Below, in pieces: positions 8,656 to 16,713 of a stretch of 64,000 bases of DNA. The stretch's first letter is position 1; every line of letters starts with the position of its first letter. The stretch covers positions 62,001 to 126,000 of the forward strand of contig CACYHQ010000002.1 of NCBI GenBank assembly GCA_902774245.1, written 5' to 3'. Under the pieces are notes generated by a model. It was not told where the DNA came from, did not search any database, and saw only the letters and a program-made list of their open reading frames with translations. The DNA is from an uncultured bacterium (GTDB lineage: Bacteria > Verrucomicrobiota > Lentisphaeria > Victivallales > UBA1829). Position numbers and translations under genes: made by a program.

Positions 8656-10692
8656 TTACTCTTTCTTCTTCCAGTCGAGCGCGCCGGTGGGGCATTCCTT
8701 GACGCATGCGCCGCAATCGACGCAGTAGTCCGGGAGGCCCTGTCCGAAGGTCGTGTCGACCATGGTGTGGAAGCCGCGCTTCATCATGCCGAGGAGGGAC
8801 TTGTTGATGACTTCGGAGCAGACTTTCACGCAGGTGCCGCAGCGGATGCATTTCTGCTTGTCGTGGATGATGTACTTGTGGCGGACGTCGACGGCGGAGA
8901 TGGGCTTGGCGCCCTTGTAGGCGTCGGGATTCACGCCGTAAGCGGTCGAATGCTTCTTCAGCAGGCAGTCGTGCTTGCCGGTGCAGCTGCATTCGATGCA
9001 GCGGTCGGCTTCGCCGGAGACCTGTTCCTGCGTGAACGTCGGATAAAGCTCGTGGAACGTGGTCTTGCGTTCCTCCAGCGGGATGTATTCGGGCTGGATG
9101 CGCTCGGCGTCGGAGACCTGGCGGATGTAGACGAGGTCTTCCTTGGCGAGGGAACGCCAGTGGCCGCGGGAAACGTTGAATTCGTACGGGGCCTTGTGCG
9201 GGACGCCGTTGAGGAAATCGACAACGGAGAGCGCGGCCTTGCGGCCTGCCGCGAGGGCTTCCACGACGGTGGCGGGGCCGGAGACGCAGTCGCCCGCGGC
9301 GAAGACTTTCTTCCTGCCGGAGCAGGTGAAATCGTCGGCGGAGATCTCGATGCCGCGTTTGGAGGCGGCGAAGCCTTCGGGCACGACGGTGCGCTGACCG
9401 ATGGCGGAGATCACGGTGTCGGCCTGGAGCTTGAACTCGGAGCCGGGGATCAGGACCGGGGAACGGCGTCCGGAGGCGTCGGGTTCGCCGAGCTGCATGC
9501 GGGCACAGGAGAGCGAGAGAGAGCCGTCGGCGTTCTTCGTGAGCGCGGCGGGCGCGGTGAGGAATTCGAACTTGACGCCTTCCTCCATCGCCTCGTCGAC
9601 TTCGATCGCCTGCGCGGGCATTTCGTTGCGCGTGCGGCGGTAGACGATGGTCACGTCGCCGCCGAGGCGGAGCGCGGTGCGGGCGCAGTCGATGGCGGTG
9701 TTGCCGCCGCCGACCACGATGGTGCGTCCGGGGTTCGGGCAGTCCTTCCAGTTCTTTCCGGCGATGTCGCCGAGCCACTGGATGCCCTTCTGCGCGGCTT
9801 CTTCGCCGTCAATGCGCATGGAGCTGGAGGCCCAGGAGCCGACCGCGAGGATCACGGCGTCGAAATCCTGTTCGAGCTGTTCGATCGTGAAGTCCTCGCC
9901 CATGGTCTGGCCAGTGCGGATCTCGATCCCGCCCATCTTGCCGAAATGGGCGAGTTCCTTGCGGAGCGTGTCCTTCGGGAGACGGAATTCCGGGATGCCG
10001 TAGCGGAGCATGCCGCCCGCTTCGGGCATCTGTTCGAAGAGGAACGAGGAGACGCCCTGGAGGCGGAGGTAGTACGCGGCGGAGAGGCCCGCGGGGCCCG
10101 CGCCGACGATGGCGACGCGCTTGCCGTTGAGGGCGGGCAGGTCTTCCATGTAGGTGTCGTAGTACATGTCGGCGGAAAGGCGCTTCACGTCGTTGATGGA
10201 GACGGGCTTGCCTCCGATGTTGCGGCGACAGTCGCGTTCGCAGAAACGGGGGCAGACGCGGCCGACGGACATCGGCAGCGGGATGCGCTGCTTGATGATC
10301 TCAAGGGCCTTTTTGAAGTCGCCGTTGCGGCCGGCGCGGACGTATTCCTCGACGGTGGCGTGCGCGGGGCAGGCGAGCGTGCAGGGGGCCTCGCAGTCGC
10401 CGGTGTGCTCGGAGACAAGCAGGGAGAGAGCGGTGCGGCGCATGTCCTTCACCTCGTCGGAGGAGGCGTCGATCTCCTGTCCTGGCGCGGGGCAGGCGGA
10501 GCAGGAGGGGAGGAACTTCCCGGTCTTGCAGTCCTTGACGACGCAGACGAAGCAGCTGGTCGTCTTGGAGATTTTCTGGTTGTAGCAGAGCGTGGGGATC
10601 TCCACGCCGATGCGGGCAGCAGCCTGGAGGATGGTCTCGCCCGGCTGTGCGGCGACCTCGCGGCCGTCGATTTTGAAGATGATATCAGACAT
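8656..10692 (-). CDS. StnC-like GltD/NfnB-type FAD/NAD(P)H subunit of a flavin-based transhydrogenase
   Basis: 678 residues from an ATG preceded by TGAGGT; an ATG six codons upstream overlaps the previous gene and has no site. The order is an N-terminal plant-type [2Fe-2S] domain (Cys in 'TLCYNQ' and 'SCFVCVV'), a 4Fe-4S region as in glutamate synthase small subunits ('CEAPCTLACPAH'), an FAD fold ('GAGPAGLSAAYYL'), an NADPH-type fold ('VVGGGNTAIDCA') and a C-terminal dicluster ferredoxin ('CIRCGTCVKVC', 'CVDCGACVKECP'). There is no H-cluster. Together with the two preceding genes this matches the layout of the Sporomusa-type Nfn (StnABC), which couples NADH, NADPH and ferredoxin. The exact reaction is inferred. 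Confidence 0.8.
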   Translation of the reverse strand: MSDIIFKIDGREVAAQPGETILQAAARIGVEIPTLCYNQKISKTTSCFVCVVKDCKTGKFLPSCSACPAPGQEIDASSDEVKDMRRTALSLLVSEHTGDCEAPCTLACPAHATVEEYVRAGRNGDFKKALEIIKQRIPLPMSVGRVCPRFCERDCRRNIGGKPVSINDVKRLSADMYYDTYMEDLPALNGKRVAIVGAGPAGLSAAYYLRLQGVSSFLFEQMPEAGGMLRYGIPEFRLPKDTLRKELAHFGKMGGIEIRTGQTMGEDFTIEQLEQDFDAVILAVGSWASSSMRIDGEEAAQKGIQWLGDIAGKNWKDCPNPGRTIVVGGGNTAIDCARTALRLGGDVTIVYRRTRNEMPAQAIEVDEAMEEGVKFEFLTAPAALTKNADGSLSLSCARMQLGEPDASGRRSPVLIPGSEFKLQADTVISAIGQRTVVPEGFAASKRGIEISADDFTCSGRKKVFAAGDCVSGPATVVEALAAGRKAALSVVDFLNGVPHKAPYEFNVSRGHWRSLAKEDLVYIRQVSDAERIQPEYIPLEERKTTFHELYPTFTQEQVSGEADRCIECSCTGKHDCLLKKHSTAYGVNPDAYKGAKPISAVDVRHKYIIHDKQKCIRCGTCVKVCSEVINKSLLGMMKRGFHTMVDTTFGQGLPDYCVDCGACVKECPTGALDWKKKE

Positions 10693-10702
10693 GGGTTTTA
10701 CC

Positions 10703-12436
10703 TCAGGCATTGGCGGATTGTTTGCGGACGCGGGAGACGGCCTTCTTCGGGCAGACTTCGATGCAGGAGTTGCACTTGGTGCACTTGGCGTTGTCGACGG
10801 AGAAGTTGTTCGCCGGGTCGATCGCGCCGACCGGGCAGGTCTTCACGCAAAGCTTGCACTTGATGCACTTGGCAGGGTCGATGGCGACGTCGACGAGCGC
10901 TGGGCAGGCGAGCGCTTCGCAGACGTGGTCCCGGACATGCGCGAGATATTCATTCTTGAAGTAACGGAGCGTGGAGAGCGCGGGGTTCGGGGCAGTCTGT
11001 CCGAGGCCGCAGAGCGCGCCCTTCTTGATCTTCGGCGCGATGTCCTCCAGGAACGCGATGTCGTCCATCGTGCCCTTGCCGGAGGTGATGCGTTCGAGCG
11101 CTTCGTACATGCGGGTGGTGCCGACGCGGCAGAACGTGCATTTGCCGCAGGATTCGCGGCGGGTGAAGTTCAGGAAGTAGCGCGCGGTCTCGACCATGCA
11201 GCGGTTGTTTCCGATCACGATGAGGCCGCCGGAGCCCATGATGGCGCCGAGCTTGCCGAGGGAGTCGTAGTCTATCTTCACGCCGAATTCGGAGGCCGGG
11301 ATGCAGCCGCCGGAGGGACCGCCGGTCTGGACGGCCTTCACGGTGCCGGGTTCGGCTCCGCCGATGTCGTACACGATCTCGCCAAGCGTAATGCCCATGG
11401 GGACCTCGACGAGGCCCGGGGTCTTCACGTCGCCGGCGAGGGCGAAGATCTTGGTGCCCTTGCTCTTCTCCGTGCCGATGGCGGCGTAGGCGTCCGCGCC
11501 GATCTGGAAGATGACCGGGATGTTCGCAAACGTCTCGACGTTGTTGATGGCGGTCGGCAGGGTGTTCCAGCCGCTGTCCGTGGGGAACGGCGGGCGGAAA
11601 CGCGGAGTGCCGCGCTTGCCTTCGAGCGAGTGGATCATGGCGGTCTCTTCGCCGCAGACGAAGGCGCCGGCGCCTTCCTTGATGGTGATCTCAAGCGGGG
11701 CTTCGCGGCCCGGGAGCTTGTTGAGGCCGGCCTTCTTCATCTCCTCAATGGCGATCGTGAGGTGCTTGATGGCCAGGGGATATTCCGCGCGGCAGTAGAT
11801 GAAGAGGCGGGTCGCGCCGGTGGCGTACGCGCCGATGAGCATGCCTTCGAGGACCTGGTACGGGACGCTTTCCATCATGGAGCGGTCCATGAACGCGCCC
11901 GGGTCGCCTTCGTCGGCATTGCAGATCTGGACTTTGTCCGGGACTTTCTTCGCCGCGAGGAAGCTCCACTTCATGCCGGTGGGGAAGCCCGCGCCGCCGC
12001 GTCCGCGGAGACCGGACGCCTTGACCGCGTCGACGACCTGTTCCGGGGTCATGGTCAGGACTTTTTCGAGGGCGGAGAACCCGCCGTTCGCCTTGTATTC
12101 GTCGAGGGAAACGGGGTTGATGTGCCCGGCGAGACGGGTCACGAGGAGTTTTTCGAGCTTGGAGCGCTTCTCCGGGAAGATGAACCGGCCTTCTTCGCTC
12201 TGGGCGAGAATGGCGGCAGCGGCTTCGTCGGTGCCCTTCACGTGTCCGTAGAAGATGCTGGAGCCGTCGGTGAGTTCGAGTTCGACGATCGGCTCGGCGT
12301 AGCAGTGGCCCATGCAGCCGGTTTCGCTGACGGGGATGCTGCCGGCCTGCTTGCGGATGGCTTCGAGTACCGCGCCCGCTCCGGCGGCCAGACCGCAGGA
12401 GGCGGTCCCGACTTTAATGCGTTTGATGTCTGCCAT
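10703..12436 (-). CDS. NuoF/HydB-like NADH- and FMN-binding Fe-S subunit (StnB-like)
   Basis: 577 residues. An N-terminal thioredoxin-like [2Fe-2S] domain (Cys in 'SETGCMGHCY') precedes the NuoF core. The core has the glycine-rich site 'GLRGRGGAGFPTG', 'NADEGDPGAFMDR', and the 4Fe-4S ligands 'SCGKCTFC' (about 429-436). The C-terminus adds two ferredoxin 4Fe-4S motifs ('CIKCKLCVKTCP' near 524 and 'CTKCNSCIEVCP' near 552). This is the HydB/HndC/StnB arrangement, oxidising or reducing NAD(H) at FMN. It lies between the NuoE-like and GltD-like genes, 6 bp from one and 10 bp from the other. A role in an electron-bifurcating cytosolic complex is inferred from family knowledge. Confidence 0.9.
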   Translation of the reverse strand: MADIKRIKVGTASCGLAAGAGAVLEAIRKQAGSIPVSETGCMGHCYAEPIVELELTDGSSIFYGHVKGTDEAAAAILAQSEEGRFIFPEKRSKLEKLLVTRLAGHINPVSLDEYKANGGFSALEKVLTMTPEQVVDAVKASGLRGRGGAGFPTGMKWSFLAAKKVPDKVQICNADEGDPGAFMDRSMMESVPYQVLEGMLIGAYATGATRLFIYCRAEYPLAIKHLTIAIEEMKKAGLNKLPGREAPLEITIKEGAGAFVCGEETAMIHSLEGKRGTPRFRPPFPTDSGWNTLPTAINNVETFANIPVIFQIGADAYAAIGTEKSKGTKIFALAGDVKTPGLVEVPMGITLGEIVYDIGGAEPGTVKAVQTGGPSGGCIPASEFGVKIDYDSLGKLGAIMGSGGLIVIGNNRCMVETARYFLNFTRRESCGKCTFCRVGTTRMYEALERITSGKGTMDDIAFLEDIAPKIKKGALCGLGQTAPNPALSTLRYFKNEYLAHVRDHVCEALACPALVDVAIDPAKCIKCKLCVKTCPVGAIDPANNFSVDNAKCTKCNSCIEVCPKKAVSRVRKQSANA

Positions 12437-12442
12437 GGCGGA

Positions 12443-12898
12443 TCAGCCTTTCGCTTTGTACTCGTTGAGGATCTTGGTCAGGCTCTTGCGGTCGAGCTTG
12501 CCGTAGACGCGTCCGTTGATGGAGAGGACGGGGGCGAGGGAGCAGCAGCCGAGGCACGCGACGGTCTCGATGGAGAAAAGTCCGTCTTCGGTGGTCTCGC
12601 CGTCGCCGATGCCGAGTTCGGCGGAGACCCAGGCGCGGATCTGCGTGGAACCCTTGATATGGCAGGCGGTGCCGTCGCAGACGCTGAGTTTGTACTTGCC
12701 GGGTTTGGTGCGTTTGAACTGGGCGTAGAATGTGAGGACGCCTTCGACTTCCGCGGCCGGGATGCCGAAATGCTCGGCGGCCGCCAGGATGCCGTCGTTC
12801 GAGACGTATCCTTCGCGGGTCTGGATGAGCTGGAGCCCCTTGATGAGGTTGCCCTTGTCGGGCTCCACTTCTCCGAGGTAGGAAAAAGCACTGTTCAT
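12443..12898 (-). CDS. NuoE/HydC-like thioredoxin-fold [2Fe-2S] subunit (StnA-like)
   Basis: 151 residues with the NuoE pattern: a helical N-terminus ('LQLIQTREGYVSNDGILAAAEHFGIPAAEVEGVLTFY', split here for reference only across residues ~22-58) and the 2Fe-2S ligands in 'VCDGTACHIKG' and 'TVACLGCCSLAPV'. NuoE-type subunits relay electrons between the FMN subunit and partners. It is first in the operon, after a GGGGAAA ribosome site and a promoter at 12963-12990. The length is normal for HydC/HndA/StnA proteins. Confidence 0.9.
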   Translation of the reverse strand: MNSAFSYLGEVEPDKGNLIKGLQLIQTREGYVSNDGILAAAEHFGIPAAEVEGVLTFYAQFKRTKPGKYKLSVCDGTACHIKGSTQIRAWVSAELGIGDGETTEDGLFSIETVACLGCCSLAPVLSINGRVYGKLDRKSLTKILNEYKAKG

Positions 12899-12962
12899 GA
12901 TTTCCCCTGTGGGTGTTGATTGGGTGGGTAGGTTTGCAGGTTTTCTAATATGCGCAAACTAT

Positions 12963-12990
12963 AATATAGCACGCTTTTCCGAATAAACAA
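12963..12990 (-). promoter_or_regulatory. promoter of the transhydrogenase operon
   Basis: On the minus strand TTGTTT, 16-bp spacer, TATATT, with GTGC before the -10 hexamer; 65 bp upstream of the NuoE-like ATG. Confidence 0.55.
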
Positions 12991-13038
12991 GCCGGAAAGG
13001 CATTTTTTAAGGTCTTTATCTTCCCGAAAAACGCGGTT

Positions 13039-13839
13039 TCATTCCGTCGGATCGACGGACGGCTCGTCCTGTTCGAGGGCAGGATCCCGCCAGAAGGGGT
13101 CGTACAGGGAATCGTCGGGCGACAGGTAGCCGACGCGATTCTCCCAGCCGGACGAATCCGCCGGACGAGGCGTGAAAGACTGCCAGGACGAAGCATGACC
13201 GTCCACAAAAGCAACGACGCAGGCTTTGGAATGCCGGAAGTCGGCGTAACCGCCCCTGCCCGAGGACGGGTTGTACAGGAACGCGGTCGGCGCGGGACGT
13301 CCGTCGGTCCCGGTCAGAAAACACGCGGCGTCGGCGAGGAGGACCAGGCGCGACGGTGTTTTTACGGTCTGAATGCGGCAGGAACGGAAGTTCGGCGGCG
13401 ATGCGGACGGTCCGCTGAAGGAAAGCTGGTAGTTCATTCCGTATCCGGCGTAACGCGCGGTCCAGGCGGGATTCATGAAGAGTGCGGTTTTCGCGGCGGG
13501 ACACTCGAAGACGCGCCCTTTGGCCGCGCCCGAATCCGGCACGACGCGGGCGAGGATGCCCGCCCCGCGATGATTCGCGGAGGATTCCCAGCTGTCGAAC
13601 GAGGCATCCCAGGCGGGACAGAAATACCCGCCGCTCGCATCGACGTAAAGGAGGTGCATCAACGTGACCTCGCGGATATTGCCGAGACACAGCGCCAGAC
13701 GGGCACGGTCCCGCGACGACGACAGCACGGGCAGAAGCAGTCCGGCGAGGATCGCGATGATCGCGACCACGACCAGAAGTTCGACCAAAGTAAACCGGCG
13801 TACGGCAATGCCGGAAAAAAAACGGATATGCTGTTTCAT
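13039..13839 (-). CDS. prepilin-type (DUF1559-like, H-X9-DG) exported protein
   Basis: 266 residues from an ATG preceded by GAGGAAA; the reading frame extends ~56 codons further upstream but without a ribosome site or family similarity. The N-terminus carries a type IV prepilin/pseudopilin methylation motif, 'RRFTLVELLVVVAIIAILAG', with Phe expected as the mature first residue. The globular part has Cys residues and the C-terminal 'FRHSKACVVAFVDGHA' motif (H-X9-DG type). Such proteins are strongly expanded in Lentisphaerota and Planctomycetota and are thought to be exported by a type II-like system, but their function is unknown. Monocistronic. Confidence 0.85.
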   Translation of the reverse strand: MKQHIRFFSGIAVRRFTLVELLVVVAIIAILAGLLLPVLSSSRDRARLALCLGNIREVTLMHLLYVDASGGYFCPAWDASFDSWESSANHRGAGILARVVPDSGAAKGRVFECPAAKTALFMNPAWTARYAGYGMNYQLSFSGPSASPPNFRSCRIQTVKTPSRLVLLADAACFLTGTDGRPAPTAFLYNPSSGRGGYADFRHSKACVVAFVDGHASSWQSFTPRPADSSGWENRVGYLSPDDSLYDPFWRDPALEQDEPSVDPTE

Positions 13840-14137
13840 TTTTCCTCTTTGCGTGACGGGCACAAATGCCGGAGACAATCCGGCGCAGAAAAAGCTCGGA
13901 AAGGCGGGGATCCGGCTCGCTGAATTCAGCTCACGGTTGCTCGACAGTTCGTGATTCGCACACGATTCACCCGGTCCTTCCCGCGAATGGTGGAAAATAC
14001 CATACACCCGAAAAGAGGAAATTGCAAGCGGAAAGTCGTATTCACAGCAGAACGGCTCACCGTCAAAGAGAAAAAGACGTCTTTCCCGCGCACACGCACT
14101 ACTTTCCGCTTACCGCTTACTTGCCAACCCGGACCGC

Positions 14138-14165
14138 TTGCAATTCCACATTTTTGCGATATAGT
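14138..14165 (+). promoter_or_regulatory. promoter of the first Sel1-repeat gene
   Basis: TTGCAA, 16-bp spacer, TATAGT; 50 bp upstream of the ATG. The core closely resembles the promoter of the second Sel1 gene at 62744-62772. Confidence 0.6.
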
Positions 14166-14214
14166 ATTGACGGGCAATTCCGCCTGTAATACCCTGCCGC
14201 AAGGAGCCGGAACC

Positions 14215-15849
14215 ATGAAAAACCATCTTCGTTTTCTTTCCCTTTTCGCCGGATGTTTCACTCTTTTCCTGATCGGGACGACGTTCGCCGTCCGCGCGGA
14301 CGAAAAGGACGACCTCGAAAAGAAAATGCTCGCCGAGAAGAAGAAGATCGACGCAAGGATTGAGGCGGAGGTCAATACGCTGATCAAGAAGGAAAAAGCC
14401 GACCCGAACGACGCGAAATCGCTCTACGAGCTCGGCGTCCGATGCTGGAACGGAAACGACGCCGAGAAGGATCTTACCGCCGTTGAACTGTACCGCCGCG
14501 CCGCCGAAATGGGCTATGTCGATGCGCAGTACGCATACGGCATGGCGTACCTGGAACTTCTCAAGGAGATCATGCCCCGTGCCGCGGCGAAGGCGGAAGG
14601 CGTCAAATGGCTTCAGAAAGCCGCCGACCAGGGCCATGAGAAAGCGCAGCTGGCGATCGCGAAGTGTTATTTGATGGGCGAAGGCGTGAAGCAGGACTCG
14701 GCGGAGGCGTTCAAGATCTATCGGGAGATGGCGGACGCCGGCAGCGCGGGGGCGTTGTACGAACTCCATGTCTGTTATTGGTTCGGCTACGGCGTGAAAA
14801 AGGACAAGGCCAAGGCGGCGGAAGTGCTCCGCAAGTCCGCGGAAATGGGCTATGTCGAAGCGCAGAATAGGCTGGGATTTTACTATCAGCGCGGAAACGG
14901 CGACATTCCCGTCGATCTGCATGAGGCCGTCAAATGGTATACTCTGGCCGCGGCGCAGGGCGATTCCGGCTCGAAAGCGTATCTCGAACGCCTGAAGGAC
15001 TTCATCCCCCTGCTGGAACAGGCGGAAAAGGGCGACGCCGAAGCGCAGTACAAGCTGGCCCGGTACTTCATCGAACACAGCGACATCGGAGATCCCTCCG
15101 TCAAGTCGCGTGAAGAAGGAATCCGGAAGTGGCTTCTCAAAGCTGCGGAAAACGGTCATGTGACCGCGCAGCTCGACCTGGCGGAGGCGTATGCCCATTT
15201 CGAAATCGGCATCTGGTGGTTCGCGCGAAAAAAAGATTTCGCCGAGGCCGCCAAATGGTACCGGAAGGCGGCGGACCAGGGGGACCCCATGGGACAGGGC
15301 ATGCTCGGCTGGCTCTACGCGACGGGACGCGGCGTGGACAAGGATCTGAAGACCGCCGTCGAATGGTTCCGCAAGGGCGCGGCGCAGGGCAACGCCGAGG
15401 CGCAGTTCGGCATGGGGTTCAGTCTGCAGGAAAGCTGGCTGGAGCCTTACAATGAGGAAAAGGACTGGAAGACCGTCGTCGACTGGTACGTCAAGGCGGC
15501 CGACAGCGGTCTGAAACACTCTTTGCCCGAACTGGAGAACACAAGAGACTACACCGTCGAATTGCAGTGCAAGATCGCCGAGCTCTATCGGAGCAGATAC
15601 AACCTCGCCCGTCAGTACAAGGACGAGCCCGCGGACCGGTACCTTGCCGAAGCCGTCAAATGGTACCGGAAAGCAGCCGAGGCGCACGACGAATACGGTT
15701 TATACAAGCTCCAGGAACTCGCCGAGAATGACTGCAAGGAGGCGAAGGAAGCCCTCCGTACGCTCGCGAAGAACGGAAACGAAATGGCACTGGAATTCAT
15801 AGAAGCTGGAGGCTGGGACGAGCCGGAAGAGGAGAAAGACGGAGACTGA
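14215..15849 (+). CDS. exported Sel1-repeat (TPR-like) protein
   Basis: 544 residues from an ATG with AAGGAG upstream; the frame is open further upstream but that part lacks a start signal. A signal peptide (hydrophobic core 'FLSLFAGCFTLFLIGTTF', cleavage likely after 'AVRA') is followed by about ten Sel1-like repeats with the A-x-x-W/Y-x-x-K-A-A-x-x-G-x-x-x-A-Q pattern, for example 'AVKWYTLAAAQG' and 'AVEWFRKGAAQG'. Sel1 proteins form alpha-solenoid scaffolds for protein interaction; here the location is periplasmic or outer-membrane-facing. The hairpin array at 15926-16480 lies directly downstream. Confidence 0.9.
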   Translation: MKNHLRFLSLFAGCFTLFLIGTTFAVRADEKDDLEKKMLAEKKKIDARIEAEVNTLIKKEKADPNDAKSLYELGVRCWNGNDAEKDLTAVELYRRAAEMGYVDAQYAYGMAYLELLKEIMPRAAAKAEGVKWLQKAADQGHEKAQLAIAKCYLMGEGVKQDSAEAFKIYREMADAGSAGALYELHVCYWFGYGVKKDKAKAAEVLRKSAEMGYVEAQNRLGFYYQRGNGDIPVDLHEAVKWYTLAAAQGDSGSKAYLERLKDFIPLLEQAEKGDAEAQYKLARYFIEHSDIGDPSVKSREEGIRKWLLKAAENGHVTAQLDLAEAYAHFEIGIWWFARKKDFAEAAKWYRKAADQGDPMGQGMLGWLYATGRGVDKDLKTAVEWFRKGAAQGNAEAQFGMGFSLQESWLEPYNEEKDWKTVVDWYVKAADSGLKHSLPELENTRDYTVELQCKIAELYRSRYNLARQYKDEPADRYLAEAVKWYRKAAEAHDEYGLYKLQELAENDCKEAKEALRTLAKNGNEMALEFIEAGGWDEPEEEKDGD

Positions 15850-16002
15850 ATCCGGCAGCAGCTCCGCTTCTTCGTGCTTGAACGGAGCCAAGCACAACCG
15901 CAGTGGAGAAGCAATCCGAAAGACTGGAGGAAAACCAACACCGATCATGAAAAGAAAACGGTTCTTTCTTGATGAGTCGTCCTCAAACTTGGATACGTTT
16001 CC

Positions 16003-16054
16003 CGCGCATACGCGCTAGTTTCAGTTAAAACAAACCTCTTTTAACTGAAACTAG
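16003..16054. repeat. palindromic element copy 1
   Basis: CGCGCATACGCG, then CTAGTTTCAGTTAAAA, the loop CAAACCTC, and the exact reverse complement TTTTAACTGAAACTAG (16039-16054). This gives a perfect 16-bp stem with an 8-nt loop. Confidence 0.9.
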
Positions 16055-16179
16055 GCGATTTCTTCCAAAAACATTTATTTCTGGATAGCACCCCTCTGAC
16101 ACTACAGGGGAATCCGTCAGAGAACCAACATCAGTCAAAAGAGAGAGCCGGATTCGAATAGTCCTTGAGTCACGATTCC

Positions 16180-16231
16180 CGCGCATACGCGCTAGTTTCA
16201 GTTAAAACAAACCCCTTTTAACTGAAACTAG
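16180..16231. repeat. palindromic element copy 2
   Basis: Same architecture as copy 1, with loop CAAACCCC at 16208-16215; both 16-bp arms are identical to copy 1. Confidence 0.9.
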
Positions 16232-16358
16232 GTTGTATTTCCGAAAATGACTTTTGGGGGATGGACTGAAGCCCCCTTTGATACAGCATGAAAAACAGTC
16301 GGAGAACCAATGACAATCATGAGAGAATGGGTTCCGAAGTGTTTTGGGCAACGATTCC

Positions 16359-16410
16359 CGCGCATACGCGCTAGTTTCAGTTAAATCAAATCTCTTTTAA
16401 CTGAAACTAG
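16359..16410. repeat. palindromic element copy 3
   Basis: Same architecture with one change at the loop end of the left arm (AAAT for AAAA) and loop CAAATCTC. This copy is followed directly by ATTTTTTTCT, so it could end transcription rightwards. Confidence 0.9.
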
Positions 16411-16593
16411 ATTTTTTTCTGAAAAAACGGTTTTTTGGGGATGGATTGTATCCCCCCCTGACACCACATAAAAACAGACTGAAAGTCTTTTGCTTTTTTT
16501 ATGTTTTTTGTACAAATACACTTCGTTTTTTGTCTTTCCGATGGATTTTTCTGTATTTTTTCGTTTTTCTTCAATTTTTTATTATTTTTTTGG

Positions 16594-16621
16594 TTGAAAT
16601 CACGGAAAAAGCGTGTATTTT
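16594..16621 (+). promoter_or_regulatory. promoter of the hydrogenase operon, behind phased T-tracts
   Basis: TTGAAA, 16-bp spacer, TATTTT, about 90 bp upstream of the first ATG. Upstream, T-tracts start near 16494, 16504, 16526, 16546, 16556, 16564, 16575 and 16585, mostly about one helical turn apart. This predicts curved DNA next to the -35. Confidence 0.55.
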
Positions 16622-16713
16622 CCTGTATTGGCTATTCTTTCACACGGACAGGACACACAAACCGCCTGCGCCTATTCTATCAGCCCGGCCCGCGGAGAAA
16701 AGGAACTGCACAC

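Larger units (their letters stand above)
15926..16480. repeat. three tandem ~180-bp degenerate units, each with a perfect hairpin
   Basis: Each unit begins near an AGAACCAA-type sequence (15926, 16119, 16301) and carries CGATTCCC or a variant followed by CGCGCATACGCG and a 16-bp inverted repeat. A G-rich/C-rich hairpin then follows in a variable segment (GGGGG/CCCCC at 16256-16276; GGGGAT/ATCCCC at 16437-16455). Hairpin-to-hairpin distances are 177 and 179 bp. The conserved cores are nearly identical while the flanks have diverged. No gene is recognisable in this 860-bp gap between the Sel1 and hydrogenase genes. Confidence 0.75.

Noticed and set aside
8656..10692. Catalytic subunit of an [FeFe]-hydrogenase (HydA)
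   Set aside because: The N-terminal 2Fe-2S and C-terminal ferredoxin domains look HydA-like, but the middle is a GltD-like FAD/NAD(P)H module and no H-cluster motifs are present.
14110..15687. 525-codon minus-strand reading frame
   Set aside because: Antisense of the Sel1 gene; its apparent periodicity only mirrors the Sel1 repeats.
16003..16410. CRISPR array
   Set aside because: The three hairpin cores are ~178 bp apart, too far for CRISPR, and the intervening sequences are related to each other rather than unique. No cas genes are present.
16015..16410. Integron attC sites
   Set aside because: The arms contain GTTAAAA/TTTTAAC resembling attC core boxes, but the palindromes are perfect rather than bulged, there are no cassette ORFs between them and no integrase is in the window.
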